DNA of 64,000 bases from Morchella semilibera (lineage: Eukaryota; Ascomycota; Pezizomycetes; Pezizales; Morchellaceae), in contig WBVU01000012.1 in assembly GCA_009192285.1 (NCBI GenBank), forward strand, positions 868,001 through 932,000. Direction: 5' to 3'. The position numbers and the translations under genes were made by a program. Under the pieces are notes generated by a model. It worked only from the letters and a program-made list of their open reading frames with translations, searched no databases and had not been told where the DNA came from. Positions 34,001 through 44,153 of this stretch are shown piece by piece. Positions within the stretch are counted from its first letter, which is position 1. Each line of letters opens with the position of its first letter.

Positions 34001-36489
34001 CGGTTGAAACACTTCGTGTATGAATCCTCTGAACCATCATGGGTGCAGTTCTTCTTGTAGGTGTCTGTTGTCAACGTGATATTTCTCGCCACGAATTATC
34101 ACGAAGCTTCAGCGAGCTACCAACTGTTTATGGATGAAATTGGAACGAATCTGATACTTTTATAGGAATGGGAGTAAGATGGCTCGATGTTGGTGGAATG
34201 GTCGCGACATAATGCTTCATGTCGTCCAGAATAGGATATCCTTAGACCCAGTCATGTAGATTAACATACTGAATGGCGTAAAGGAATACGTAGGAATAGG
34301 TACCGAGATGTTCGGGTAGTAGAAGGGTATACGGCATATGGAAGGGGAAGAGCTCTGCCGGCTGGAGGTGGTGTCGGCTGCGAGTGCAGTTATCGGCGAA
34401 GATGAACGGGGGACAGGAAGGGGAGTGAGAGACTTGACAAGGTACTCGGCAATACGAGTACAATCTCTTTTGGTTCTTAGCCGGCCGGAGGAAGGATACG
34501 AACGATCGACCAAGTTTCGTCTCCGGAGAGGATGTTGGGACAAGGTTCGACGGGTGCCGTTTCTTGAATCAACATGTTATTTCTTGTCACTCATCTGACT
34601 AATTGACAGGTGCATATTCTCTTCTTGCTCCTCCTCGCCCATCAACTACCACTATGCCCCTCACTTAGCGCGGAGTGAGGCGATAAGCTTATCACCAGCC
34701 CCAGCTCCCCACCATGCAGCACGAGCGACATCCCTCCCGGTCTTGCGGACACTGTAAAGGCTGGTATAGTCTTTGGTACCTCGTTTGATTAAGGCGAATA
34801 GATCCTTATCGAGTCTGTTCCTTCAGGTACTACCCGATGTTAGACGACCCCCCTGGTGTATTCAAGACCGTTATCCATCAATCTTCTTATCCACCCCGCA
34901 GCCAAAGAACCCATCCTCCCTATCAGATCCAGTGCTAATTATTCGAACCCAGAGATTCTTCCCCACCGAGGTCGAGATGGATGGTAGCTCTCCCACAACA
35001 GTGGGGATGCAAGACCTATTAAGTGCTACTGACCCATCCCGCCAAGGACAAGACAATACAACGCAAAGAGGGGCAATTATCTCGTAATTCGTGGGGAAAG
35101 ATTGTATTATTAATCATGGTTGCATTCAATATCCGCTGACCATGGCTCTTGGACCCGAGTAATCAGCATCGATTGGCCAAACAACCCCATATTGAACAGT
35201 GGGAAGGACTGCCGATAGGTAGTCTGGAAAAGTGCACTTTTCATATCCTTCTGATTGATCAAGATACTTTTACGGTACCGTATTCATCACGGAGCCATAC
35301 ATATTTATCATACCCACCCTCTATTCCGTCATCCTCTCACTGGCCCACTGTCCGGAGGAAGAGCACAATTACAACATCTCCGGGTCTTGGGGAGGACTTT
35401 GGGTATGAAATGGGAAGAACCTACCGGGGGTTTCAGTCGGGGAGTTGGTCTTGTGATCCGTAGTATTTGATGTTGCCAACCCACCCACATGAGGTTGCGG
35501 AGCTCGTTGATCAGATGGAGGGGGAATATATGAGATGTCATACAAAGGCCTGCAGCTGCTAGGGATGTTCGGAAGTCTTCCGTGGGAGTTTGGATTATAC
35601 TCAAGATTTCGTGTTTGGTCATGATGTATCACTCGGACACGGGACTGGTGCTGTTCCTAGGACCTAATGGTACCCAAGACTTATGATACTGCTCAATCTG
35701 TTGTTTATAATTAATCTTACACACTTGTAGCCTTATTGAGACGTGAGTTAATACAATTGGCACCTAAAATGCCACAGATCAGTGCCAATCAAGCATAATT
35801 TGGTGGGGACGGCTTTAGAATTGTGTTAAGTATCTATTAGGTGGTATTTAGTCCCTTTAGAGTGGGTACTGAGTTATTTATGGCAACCGATACTTGTTCC
35901 TCTAGTTAGGGTATGAAGCCCACCACAGTTGTATCAGGTAGGGTCTCTTTTAGGATAACCGATAGCAGAGTGCGTGGTGGATGTGGGGTACATACATGTT
36001 ATTACCAGCGGCTAGCTGCCAAGGAGCTACAGACTCGCCACCATCATCGATCACTCATACCACCACCACCACCACCACCACCACCACCACCCACATAATA
36101 GCGGAATCCTCAGGATTGATCCTTTAGGAGTAAAACACAAATGCCTAATTGATCAATATACATAGCTATGTTACTGGCTAGTTCTAGGTTGCTGCGCACC
36201 ATGTACCACCCGCGCAAAGCTGGCGGGGTAATTGACGATGGGTATGTCGACGCGGAAAAGAGTTTCAGAATGCATATTTGTGGTTATATATACTGACGGC
36301 GAATAAGGTATGTCCTCACTGACACAGACAGAAACTCTGGGTGGACGTGTCTAGTCTTCCATTGTCACGGTGGACCCTGGATAGCTACGGAAATTGGAGT
36401 CATTATGGAATGGCTGAATTGTGAAGGATTAATTGGAGTGGTATAATCAAAGCTAAAGAGAGCTGGCATACTGACCGCTGGCTACTCCA
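28051..36489. other. Gene desert, 8.4 kb
   Basis: I could support no gene here; open frames are short and without motifs. It contains homopolymer runs (A17 near 30121), a (CAC)n tract at 36061-36093, TACATGTA near 31441, 31905 and 32578, and CGAGTGAT at 35628-35635. Decayed transposon sequence is likely, but no protein fragment is recognisable. Confidence 0.45.
36061..36093. repeat. (CAC)n microsatellite
   Basis: About eleven CAC units. Confidence 0.9.
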
Positions 36490-37473
36490 TCAACGGACTC
36501 TCGCCCAAAGCCATTGTTCAAAGCCCTCACTTCCAACCTCTTTTGCACTATCAGTCCTTGTCACCCACTTTCTCGACATCCCCGCCAACCGATGTCTCTC
36601 CGGCGACTTAACATACAATAATAACTCCTCGTCGACCGTATCCTTACCATGGCAATCCGCCTTCACCTTCACTCCCAAGCTCGCCAGCGCGCTTGCCCTC
36701 GCCATGTCCCCATGCGTAACACAAATCTGCAACGCATCATAATACGTCCGATACTGGTTCGCATCCTGGAGTCCCTCCTCGGCCAGTAGCCCCAATATCC
36801 TCTTACAATACCCCAGCGCCCTATCTGGATATCTCATCATCAGCGCCCCAGCGCCAACAAGTGCATCCAGTCTCGCCGCCTCCCTTCTTCTCGCATCGCT
36901 CGCCGCCACTGCCGCTGCACTCCCAGAACACACACCGCACTTACACTCGAAGCGGAAGTCGCGCTGCAGCCGCTCCTGGCGCTGCGCTCGCGAACTGTTG
37001 GTCGACTCCTCGTCTATATACGAGACACAGATCTGCTCGCCGACGGCGATGTCCTTCACGGCGTGGATCATCTCCTGCCGCGTCTTGGCGTTCCAGCAGT
37101 AGTTTGCGTTGGGAATACAGCTGTGGTTGAAGCGGCTGCAGGTGGGGAAGATGCCGCACTCGACGGCGTCAGCGCCGCAGGGAAGGGCGTTGGTGCGGAA
37201 GGTGCCGGCGAAGGAGGGGCCACCGCTGCTATCAGCGGCGTGTGCGTTGCTAAGAGAGGTGAAGGTCTGCACCTGTGCGGGGGTGAGCGCGCGTAGCTTA
37301 GCGGCGATACTGGCGTTGATGGCCGTGGTGTTGGAGAGGTTTGCGGGGAGGAGGAAGAGTGCGGGTTCGGAGATGATGAGGGTGCCGCGCGTGATGGGGG
37401 CGGTGGCAACGGCGCCGAGGCCGGAGTTGGGGATGGCAGTGATATTGAAGAGGGGTGTGGGACTGACGGCCAT
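36490..37473 (-). CDS. SET-domain protein (SMYD-like lysine methyltransferase)
   Basis: A 327-residue single-exon gene. The SET domain starts near residue 10 (GLGAVAT, the SAM-binding turn). It contains the NHSCIPN motif at residues 116-122, the pseudoknot and catalytic segment GEQICVSYID at 145-154, and a post-SET cluster CKCGVC at 177-182. The C-terminal half (about 190-327) is helical, as in SMYD and related fungal SET proteins. There is no MYND finger in the insert between SET halves, as is common in fungal members. The substrate is unknown; histones or translation factors are possible. I chose the Met with ACAATGGCC context, because the 48 codons upstream are low-complexity Pro/Thr/Ser/His. 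Confidence 0.88.
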   Translation of the reverse strand: MAVSPTPLFNITAIPNSGLGAVATAPITRGTLIISEPALFLLPANLSNTTAINASIAAKLRALTPAQVQTFTSLSNAHAADSSGGPSFAGTFRTNALPCGADAVECGIFPTCSRFNHSCIPNANYCWNAKTRQEMIHAVKDIAVGEQICVSYIDEESTNSSRAQRQERLQRDFRFECKCGVCSGSAAAVAASDARRREAARLDALVGAGALMMRYPDRALGYCKRILGLLAEEGLQDANQYRTYYDALQICVTHGDMARASALASLGVKVKADCHGKDTVDEELLLYVKSPERHRLAGMSRKWVTRTDSAKEVGSEGFEQWLWARVR

Positions 37474-37650
37474 TGTGGTGGTAGTGGTGGTTTGAGATAT
37501 GAGGTGGTAGTGGGGGAAGTGGGGAGAGCCTAGCGGTAATATAGGGCTTGAAGGAGGGGCCAGGCAGTCGCTTTGGGGGGGGGGGGGGGTGGAGGTTACG
37601 GGGGGCCTAAATATCATATGAGGCTTCCATAAGGCTGAGAAACTTGTAGA

Positions 37651-37699
37651 TTAGACCCTTGCGTAAAAGACTCCAGAGTCTTTTGCGCAAAGGACCTAA
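37651..37699. repeat. 49 bp imperfect palindrome
   Basis: The arms ...GCGTAAAAGACTC and GAGTCTTTTGCGC... face each other around CA. The outer bases TTAG/CTAA also match. It could extrude as a hairpin or be the remnant of a fold-back element. Confidence 0.7.
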
Positions 37700-38893
37700 T
37701 ATATATCCATATCACATCGCGGCCGAAATGCACTTTTGACCTCTTAGTTTATTATCCCCAAGCAGAGCCTGCAGATCACATGAATCAAAAAAGCAAATGT
37801 TTGGATTGGTGGCCTAATCACGGGAGGGTTTATCACAAAACCTAACCCTGGCGGCGGCGGTAATGATTGATATACTAGTTCAATAAAACGCCTAACACCA
37901 TAGAAAACTAGGGAAATGGACGTCAGGGGAGCAATATCTTAGCTGGGGATGTGAGATTTGTTAAATGTTCTAGGGTGCGGGCCGTTGCTTGTTTATTGGT
38001 GATACCAGGGTACTAGTGCCGCAACGGACGATAAAAACACCCTCTAGTATTAACAGAGGCCCCATTATGGCTGCTCCTATATTTGGTAGCGAGCAGCGCT
38101 AAATTATTTCGAGTGATACTTTATGAAGATAACCTGACCCTGATAACACCACACATAGCTTTGGGGTAGTGCAGTCTAAGAAGCTTTATGAATCGAAATC
38201 GTGTTTACCTGATTCTTCTGAGGTTGCGCGTCGCGAGCCTCGGATGCGTAAAATTTCAGTGTGTGTGGTGTTGGTTGTCGGTCCCGATCGGTCGGAATAC
38301 GCATAGAGCCTCTAAAGGCCCCGGGTGTCCCGATCAGCGCACCCGTTCAACTCGGGTTACCGAATGCGGCCCTGGGGTCTCACCGGGCGATCAGGTCTCG
38401 TGTAGCCAGGCAGGCACTGACCGGTCACCGGTGTAAGTGCAACCATAAAACATTTCGGGTTTTGACCGGTGCAGTGTGTCCTGTTGCCTGGAAATCAGGT
38501 CGATTTAATGACTGGTGGGGTCAGTATAGGTGAGGACCAAATACACTCAATACCAAGCGCCCAAGCCCAGTCGATAAGGATAGGTATATCGATATCATGT
38601 ATGTACCGCGCCTGCTTTGCCGCCTTACCGATATAGCTTGGTAGCGATTCGGTATCCAGAAGCACTACCACACACCGGTGCGCGTCGAGCTTCACAACTC
38701 GCGCTCGCGCCTTGTCTGTCCGGTGTTCCTTGCTTTACGCGGCGTCATTGGAGCTAGGTAGACAATGCAATGTTTCATGCCATCTCATCTGTGTCTGTAA
38801 ATATCAACCCTCTGTATATATAAAACCTCTCTATGTCCCCCCCCTCTCTCTAGCGTATTCATCCCAAGCAAGCATTCTAGTCCAAGAGTCTCT

Positions 38894-38985
38894 AGCAGTG
38901 CTACAGACACCGCATTCCCTTCCTCCACATCCATTTCTATATTCTAAACTGCCGGTCAGTACTCGGCTTTACTTAATTATATATA
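38894..38985 (+). promoter_or_regulatory. Leader box plus second TATA of the small secreted peptide
   Basis: 38894-38926 (AGCAGTGCTACAGACACC...) repeats the leader box of the collagen-like gene. GTCAGTACTCG at 38955-38965, 12 bp before TATATATA (38978 on), repeats exactly the 11 bp box that stands 13 bp before that gene's TATA. Confidence 0.5.
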
Positions 38986-39025
38986 TACAATCGTTATCCT
39001 TATCCACACCAAGCCACACCGCACA

Positions 39026-39139
39026 ATGCAATCCCGCTACCTGCTCCTCCTCCTCGTCGTCGTCTTGACACTCCATCTCGCCGTCGCCGAGAACAGCGGG
39101 GGTCCAAGGGGCAAGCGACAGCGCGGAAAACGGAATTAG
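39026..39139 (+). CDS. 37-residue secreted basic peptide
   Basis: A strong signal peptide (MQSRYLLLLLVVVLTLHLAVA) is followed by only about 16 residues, ENSGGPRGKRQRGKRN. These are Gly/Arg/Lys-rich like the repeat proteins at the left of the window, with KR dibasic sites. The TATA box lies 41-48 bp upstream. After the stop, another frame stays open to 39250 and encodes further Gly/Arg/Lys-rich sequence, including KACKGTKEVCQGSG, ending GKKRRGRRGRRN. The gene may therefore be frameshifted, or may be a truly short peptide. It was too short for usual ORF cut-offs. Confidence 0.5.
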   Translation: MQSRYLLLLLVVVLTLHLAVAENSGGPRGKRQRGKRN

Positions 39140-40404
39140 TCCGAGGTCGAACGCAAGGAAGGCGTGTAAAGGGACCAAGGAAGTGTGCCAGGGTTCTGGG
39201 GAGGTTGATATCGGGAAGAAGAGGAGGGGGAGGAGGGGAAGGAGGAATTAGGTCTAGGTGGTGAGGTTTGAGCCGCGGGGGGAGGGGAGTTTCTTTTGTA
39301 TTTTGGTGGTTGTTTGAGTGTGTGTGTGTGTTGTGTAGTCTGGTTTATGAAATATGAAATTTGAAACGATCATGAGTTTACAGATATTGGCGAGCTTACC
39401 TGATCTAGTGCAATGGGGTGTGAAACCGATATGTTGGCCCATAAATTGAGCTCAATTGGGTATGAGCGGGTGACCTAGCTATGACTTGAAGAATTACACC
39501 CGTACCAGGGATTGCGTGCGTGTGTCAAGCCGAGCCGTGTTTGAGTAAAGTAGAGTAAAGGGCAAGATTAGATCATCTTATCTCCAATTATGCAAGATAA
39601 GTTACCATAGGTAAAAAGACCCATCACCACCGTCATGCATTGAGAGGCTGTGTATGTGAGCTAGGGATTGTGGGGGGGGGGGGGGGGCTAGATGGATATG
39701 AGTAGAGTGGTTGTGGTGGGGAGAGGTGCTTTGGCTACACATAGGGTACCGGTGGTGGTGCGTTTGGTCCACTCCCGATGGACTAACTTTCATCCTCTTT
39801 TACCTTTACTCATTTATACACAGGTGTGTTTTCTTGGTGTAGGGGTCGGTCACATCACAGGTCGAATGGGCGCTGACATATCGTGTGCATGTGTGTATAT
39901 GGGATCTCGATGTGACTGGGTATAAATGCTGCAGGTGCTAAGATTTGGGGGAAGATTCTGACATACATAGACATGTATATTCCACAGCGACTATGGTATA
40001 TATGAGACGGTACTATGGCTTTGGAAATACTTGGTCTCGAGTTTTGGATAGAGGCGATAAAAAATAAATAGTTCAATCACAGTTTGCTATACTCATGGAG
40101 CTTGGAGCTACGAAAATACGTATGATGTATATGAGATAATATGTCTCTTAACTACTGGCTTTATTGGGTGTGGCATGTTTATGAGAATGTCCAGATAAAT
40201 CGTTAAGTTCAGTAATAGGTTCCATCTAATCATTGAGCTCTGACTTTAGATTTGGTTTTTATGTAATTTTCGTATTGATAATGCCTTCCTATGCGAACTG
40301 ACCGCGATATAATTACAAACGCCGTGATCCCACAAGAAACGTACCCCAAACACCAAAACCTAATACAACCGTAAAGTCGTACCTATTCTCCACAGTAATT
40401 CCCT
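39140..40404. other. Intergenic with SINE-like repeat copy
   Basis: It holds the SINE-like repeat at 39628-39790 and a G16 run near 39672. No gene is supported. Confidence 0.45.
39628..39790 (+). repeat. SINE-like dispersed repeat, copy A
   Basis: It shares with 61508-61635 the order GTCATGCRTTGAGAGGCTGTG, a G-run, TGGTYGTGG, GAGAGGT, a GTGG...TTTRRTYC...CCAC hairpin and GGACTAACTTT. The hairpin resembles a tRNA T-arm / Pol III B box. Divergence from copy B is substantial. Confidence 0.5.
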
Positions 40405-40824
40405 CTAGCGCTTCCCCTTCCCCTTCTTAGGCGCGGGCTTCGGGGCAGCCTTCTTCGGCGGAGCCTTCTTCGGTGGCGCTGGCCTCGGCGCTGGCTTCGG
40501 CTTGTTCTTCTGCCTCTCCTGTTGTATCCGGTCATTTGCATTGTTTGCCTTATTTGCTCCCTTTACAACCTTATTCGCCGTTTTTGCTACCGTCTTTGCC
40601 GCGGCCTTCTTTGCACCCTTCTTTGCAATCGCCTTTGCAATAGGTCTTGCGATGGTGCTAATGAGACGGGGGATTAAGAACCAGAATGGCTCGGGCTCTG
40701 CCGAGGGTGTTGGGGAGGCGACGGGGGCGGGGATGGGCATAGCGGCGGGCATAGCGGTGGGTGCCGCGAAGGCGACGGCGGAGGTGCCGAGGAGGAGGCA
40801 GAGGACATATCTGAATGGGAGCAT
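40405..40824 (-). CDS. Secreted cationic protein with dipeptide pro-region
   Basis: A 139-residue single-exon ORF. The signal peptide is residues 1-20 (ends SAVAFA). Residues 21-46 can be read as 13 consecutive X-Pro or X-Ala dipeptides (AP-TA-MP-AA-MP-IP ...), the pattern removed stepwise by dipeptidyl aminopeptidases such as yeast Ste13 and by the enzyme that matures honeybee melittin. Next comes an amphipathic, Lys-rich helical segment (about 47-92, starting FWFLIPRLIST), then a Gln/Asn/Lys linker and a histone-H1-like Pro/Lys/Ala tail (106-139). A secreted antimicrobial or nucleic-acid-binding role is possible but inferred. TTAATATAATC in the upstream region may be its TATA. Confidence 0.75.
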   Translation of the reverse strand: MLPFRYVLCLLLGTSAVAFAAPTAMPAAMPIPAPVASPTPSAEPEPFWFLIPRLISTIARPIAKAIAKKGAKKAAAKTVAKTANKVVKGANKANNANDRIQQERQKNKPKPAPRPAPPKKAPPKKAAPKPAPKKGKGKR

Positions 40825-43800
40825 TCTGGCTGGTAGGTTTGGGGGGGACTACTGGCTAGCAGTAGTGGTAGTATAAACGAGTGTCGAAGGGTTGGATTAT
40901 ATTAATACGTAATAGCCTTTTTTTCAGCCTGCTGAATCGAGGACAAGGAGGTAAGGACAGTGGATGTGGTGTGTTAGCGTGAGTTCACCAGAAACTACGC
41001 AGGAGTGTGGATTTTCTTCTCGAGATGGTGAAGCCGGTTTATATGAGAAGCTTGGCCTGGCTGGAGTGTCCGGTGCGACTCTGCGCGGTGCTAGTACTGG
41101 TTTTAGCTGCGGTGAGAGGCACGGATTGGGGTATTTCTGTGTTTCGTCTTATATCTGCCATCACCGAGACCGTAATGGAGGGTGTTTGTCGTTGTATTAC
41201 CTCACCGGAAGGTGTTTTTTGTGATGAATTTTTGGGTTTTTGCGGGGGTTTGATAGCTGGTAATAATCTTTACCCCCCCCCCCCCAATGTTGTGTACGTT
41301 AGTTGCACGGATAATGATAAGTTAAGCTTAAAAGTGCCTTGTCCTTAGGCTTATTGAATATAAGGCGAATTTATTCCTCGCTACCTAGGATGGACTAACT
41401 ACATGTAGGGATATGCAGAGACCGCTGTTGGGGTTCGCGCCCAAAAACCTTTCAGGCTCGACCCGGTTTGAAATAGTAGCATCGCTCAAAAAGGTCAACT
41501 TCAGCCCAGTCATCTCACGATCATAATATGATCATCGACCTCTCTATATCAAGATGAGCCCCATCCATGGCTAGCTGAAACAAAAATATGGCTTACTGGG
41601 CATATAGATGGACACAGGTGATAGTACTAGTTTACTAGACATCACTCGGTAAATCCTTGATATCTTGCTATGATTGCTTTCTAATAAGTGTTCGGCGAAG
41701 CTTCGGTAGGGAAATTTCTCTTGGCAGTACGTAGCAATATGCAATGAATAGAAGAAAGCTCGGGTGAGAGATTCGGCTCCACGGTGGGTTGGATGGATAA
41801 GGTGCCTACTGAAGAATATTCCATTCTTAGATACCGATCAGCAGTTTCTAGTAGCCGGTGTGATAACTCGTATTCGATACAGGGTATTAAAATTACCCTT
41901 TCATGTGTGTACTGGCTAGCTGGTACTGCGCCTAGTAATAGCACTGGTGAGGGCTGCAAAGTCATAACTAAGCATTGGATGGGTAGCTTGGCCGGTCTTT
42001 ACTAAATTACTAATCCACCAACAGTTATGAAATCGTAGGTGGAGTTGTATTCTATTTCGAGTAGGTACGAAGGTTGCAACCTTACTGATATTTTGACCGG
42101 AAGATGGCACGGGCGTGCCAAGTCCAACGGTGTGACCCGACGTTGGACCTCCCCTGTCGGTGGTTTCAAAGACGGCAACACCATGGTGAAACGGCTTTTC
42201 CATGAGGCCTCATGTATAGTAGGTATTATCAATGATTTCTTCTTCCTATTTCAATCCAATATATATAGAAGAGCGTCTGGCAGAGATAACTAAACAAAAA
42301 GCTTAGAAAGGAAGCTTAAAAATCAAGGTCGCAACTTCCGGGTACCTGGTCGGGCACAAATGTGAGCATTTCAATGTATAATGAGAGGGGATATAAGGGA
42401 TATCAGGACATAGGTCGATTCATGTGAACCTCCAGCGGCCAGTAATTTATCCAGAAAATGTCCTTATCATAGCTTTCTCAGATATTGAGCTACATAAGTA
42501 CATATTCTAGAAAGGCCATTCCCCCTGGCAAGCTCCAATATATCGGGAGATATTGTGACCCTCACCGCAGTAATAGACCTTGTCGGGAGCGGTTCTATGA
42601 CAACGGAGACTAGTTGGTCCTGGGAGCCACCTGTTATTCCTTACGAATGAATAATTGTTCGAAAAAATATCCCCAGTTTGTTAGTCAGGTACGTTCCTCA
42701 ATACCTATCTGGCTTCGGTTAAGCTCATGATCATACTATCCGCACCTACCTAGAGAGAAACTTCTCTGAAAATCCCACCACGACTACATGTAGTAACTAC
42801 TACTATATGGCCCATCCTTGATAACGGCGCTAGGGATACTACTTCTTCAACTTGCATATATCGATCAATGCTAGTAGTTGTCGCGATTGGAATACCCAAG
42901 AGGTGAGCGGGCCGGGGCCCCAAGAGGAGTAAAATCTCCCACTGGTATCATCATTAAATCAGCTATCAGCTTGGATTTGGCCTGTGATATTTTCAAATAG
43001 ACTGGGTTGTAATTGTGCTAGCTAGGCCAAGACTTCTGCAGGTTGGGAAGGCTTACTCATTTATGAGTATTCCGGAGTTCTTCAACGGTGGGTACATTTG
43101 GAAAGATAATTGAAACAATGAACCCATTGACATAAAGTACGTACTTAGGGTTTCCCTGGCGGATGTATATCGCTTACGGGAACAGTTCCTTACCGGGAGA
43201 TTCGACAGGTTTTACAGGGTCTTGGGGCAGTGAGAGGGTTGCCCTATAGGCCTAGCTATCGCTAAACGATAGTTCCGAATGGGGAAATTGGTGATTTGAT
43301 CATGACTGCCGGTATCATAATATTTGGGGCATGGGTGGACCTTGACTGGTAAGCTCTTATAGTTAGAGGTGCGTTTGTGTGGTTTTCTATCACAGTACTT
43401 CACCGACTAACAAATAGCGTCAACTATTCCGTTCTTTTCACTTAATAACTTTATGTGTCGTTTTATCACCCCCTTTTACTCTAAATACTGGTTTACAGCG
43501 AGGGCCTCTAGGCCTGTTTCTAGGCTTCTTCCGGATTTTGAGCTGCCCGACATTCACACGGCATAAATCGCACTCCTGGATGGACCGTCACAGGCTCGAA
43601 TTCAGGTTTGGGCTCAAGCGTACGCGTGGCACGCCTAGTTTATTATTGAATGCCTGGATAAACCTTTTGCAGTTCTGCGTGTGGTTGAATTATGATAAGC
43701 ATGGAGATCACGCCTGGTATTCGGTTTAGGGACCGTATTCTATATTGCGGCCGGCCTTTTGGGAACCCCCGGCTCCCTTATAAAGCCTGTGTGGGCTCTG

Positions 43801-43855
43801 CGTCCTATGTATTTTGGTGAGGCGGGGGGCTTCTTGGTGGCTAATTTCCTGTCAC
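40825..43855. other. Intergenic, 3 kb
   Basis: No gene is supported; a plus frame at 41007-41348 has a hydrophobic stretch but no convincing features. TACATGTA is near 41400 and 42784, CGAGTGAT at 41641-41648. At 41451-41472 a sequence resembles the 3' end of the local tRNA-Pro (GGCTCGACCCGGTTTGAA). Confidence 0.4.
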
Positions 43856-44153
43856 GGGCCGTTCTTAAGCCATTGAGGGGTGAAAAAACACAGGTAAGAT
43901 AGTAAATCGGTAAGTATATGCTACTGTGTAATTTGGTAGTTCCGGGTAAGTACTGTGATAGGTTTGTTTCTCCCCACCCTTTGTTTTTTGGTTTATAATT
44001 TTTGGTGTGGGCCGTTCTTAAGCCACTGATGGGAGAGGGAATACAGGTAAGTTGCCTAGTAAGTCGGTAAGTATGCGCTACTGTTTAATTTGGTAGCATC
44101 ACAGTTCCGGGTAAGTACTGTGATAGGTTTGTTTCCTCCCTCCCTTTGTTTTT
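43856..44153 (+). repeat. Tandemly duplicated left terminal repeat
   Basis: Two copies at a 153 bp period; copy 2 carries an extra CATCACAG segment that copy 1 lacks but the inverted right copy has. Confidence 0.75.

Larger units (their letters stand above)
37474..39025. other. Intergenic: palindrome and promoter of the small secreted peptide
   Basis: It holds a 49 bp near-perfect palindrome at 37651-37699 and a CGAGTGAT motif at 38110-38117. A GC-richer stretch (38260-38730) has four ACCGGT palindromes (near 38411, 38418, 38463 and 38671), like the region ahead of the collagen-like gene. TATATATAAAA is at 38815-38825. Confidence 0.5.

Noticed and set aside
6890-43046. CTTCTGCAGGTTGGGA shared between 6890 and 43030
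   Set aside because: Isolated 14-16 bp matches between distant sites are expected several times by chance in 64 kb; no flanking similarity.
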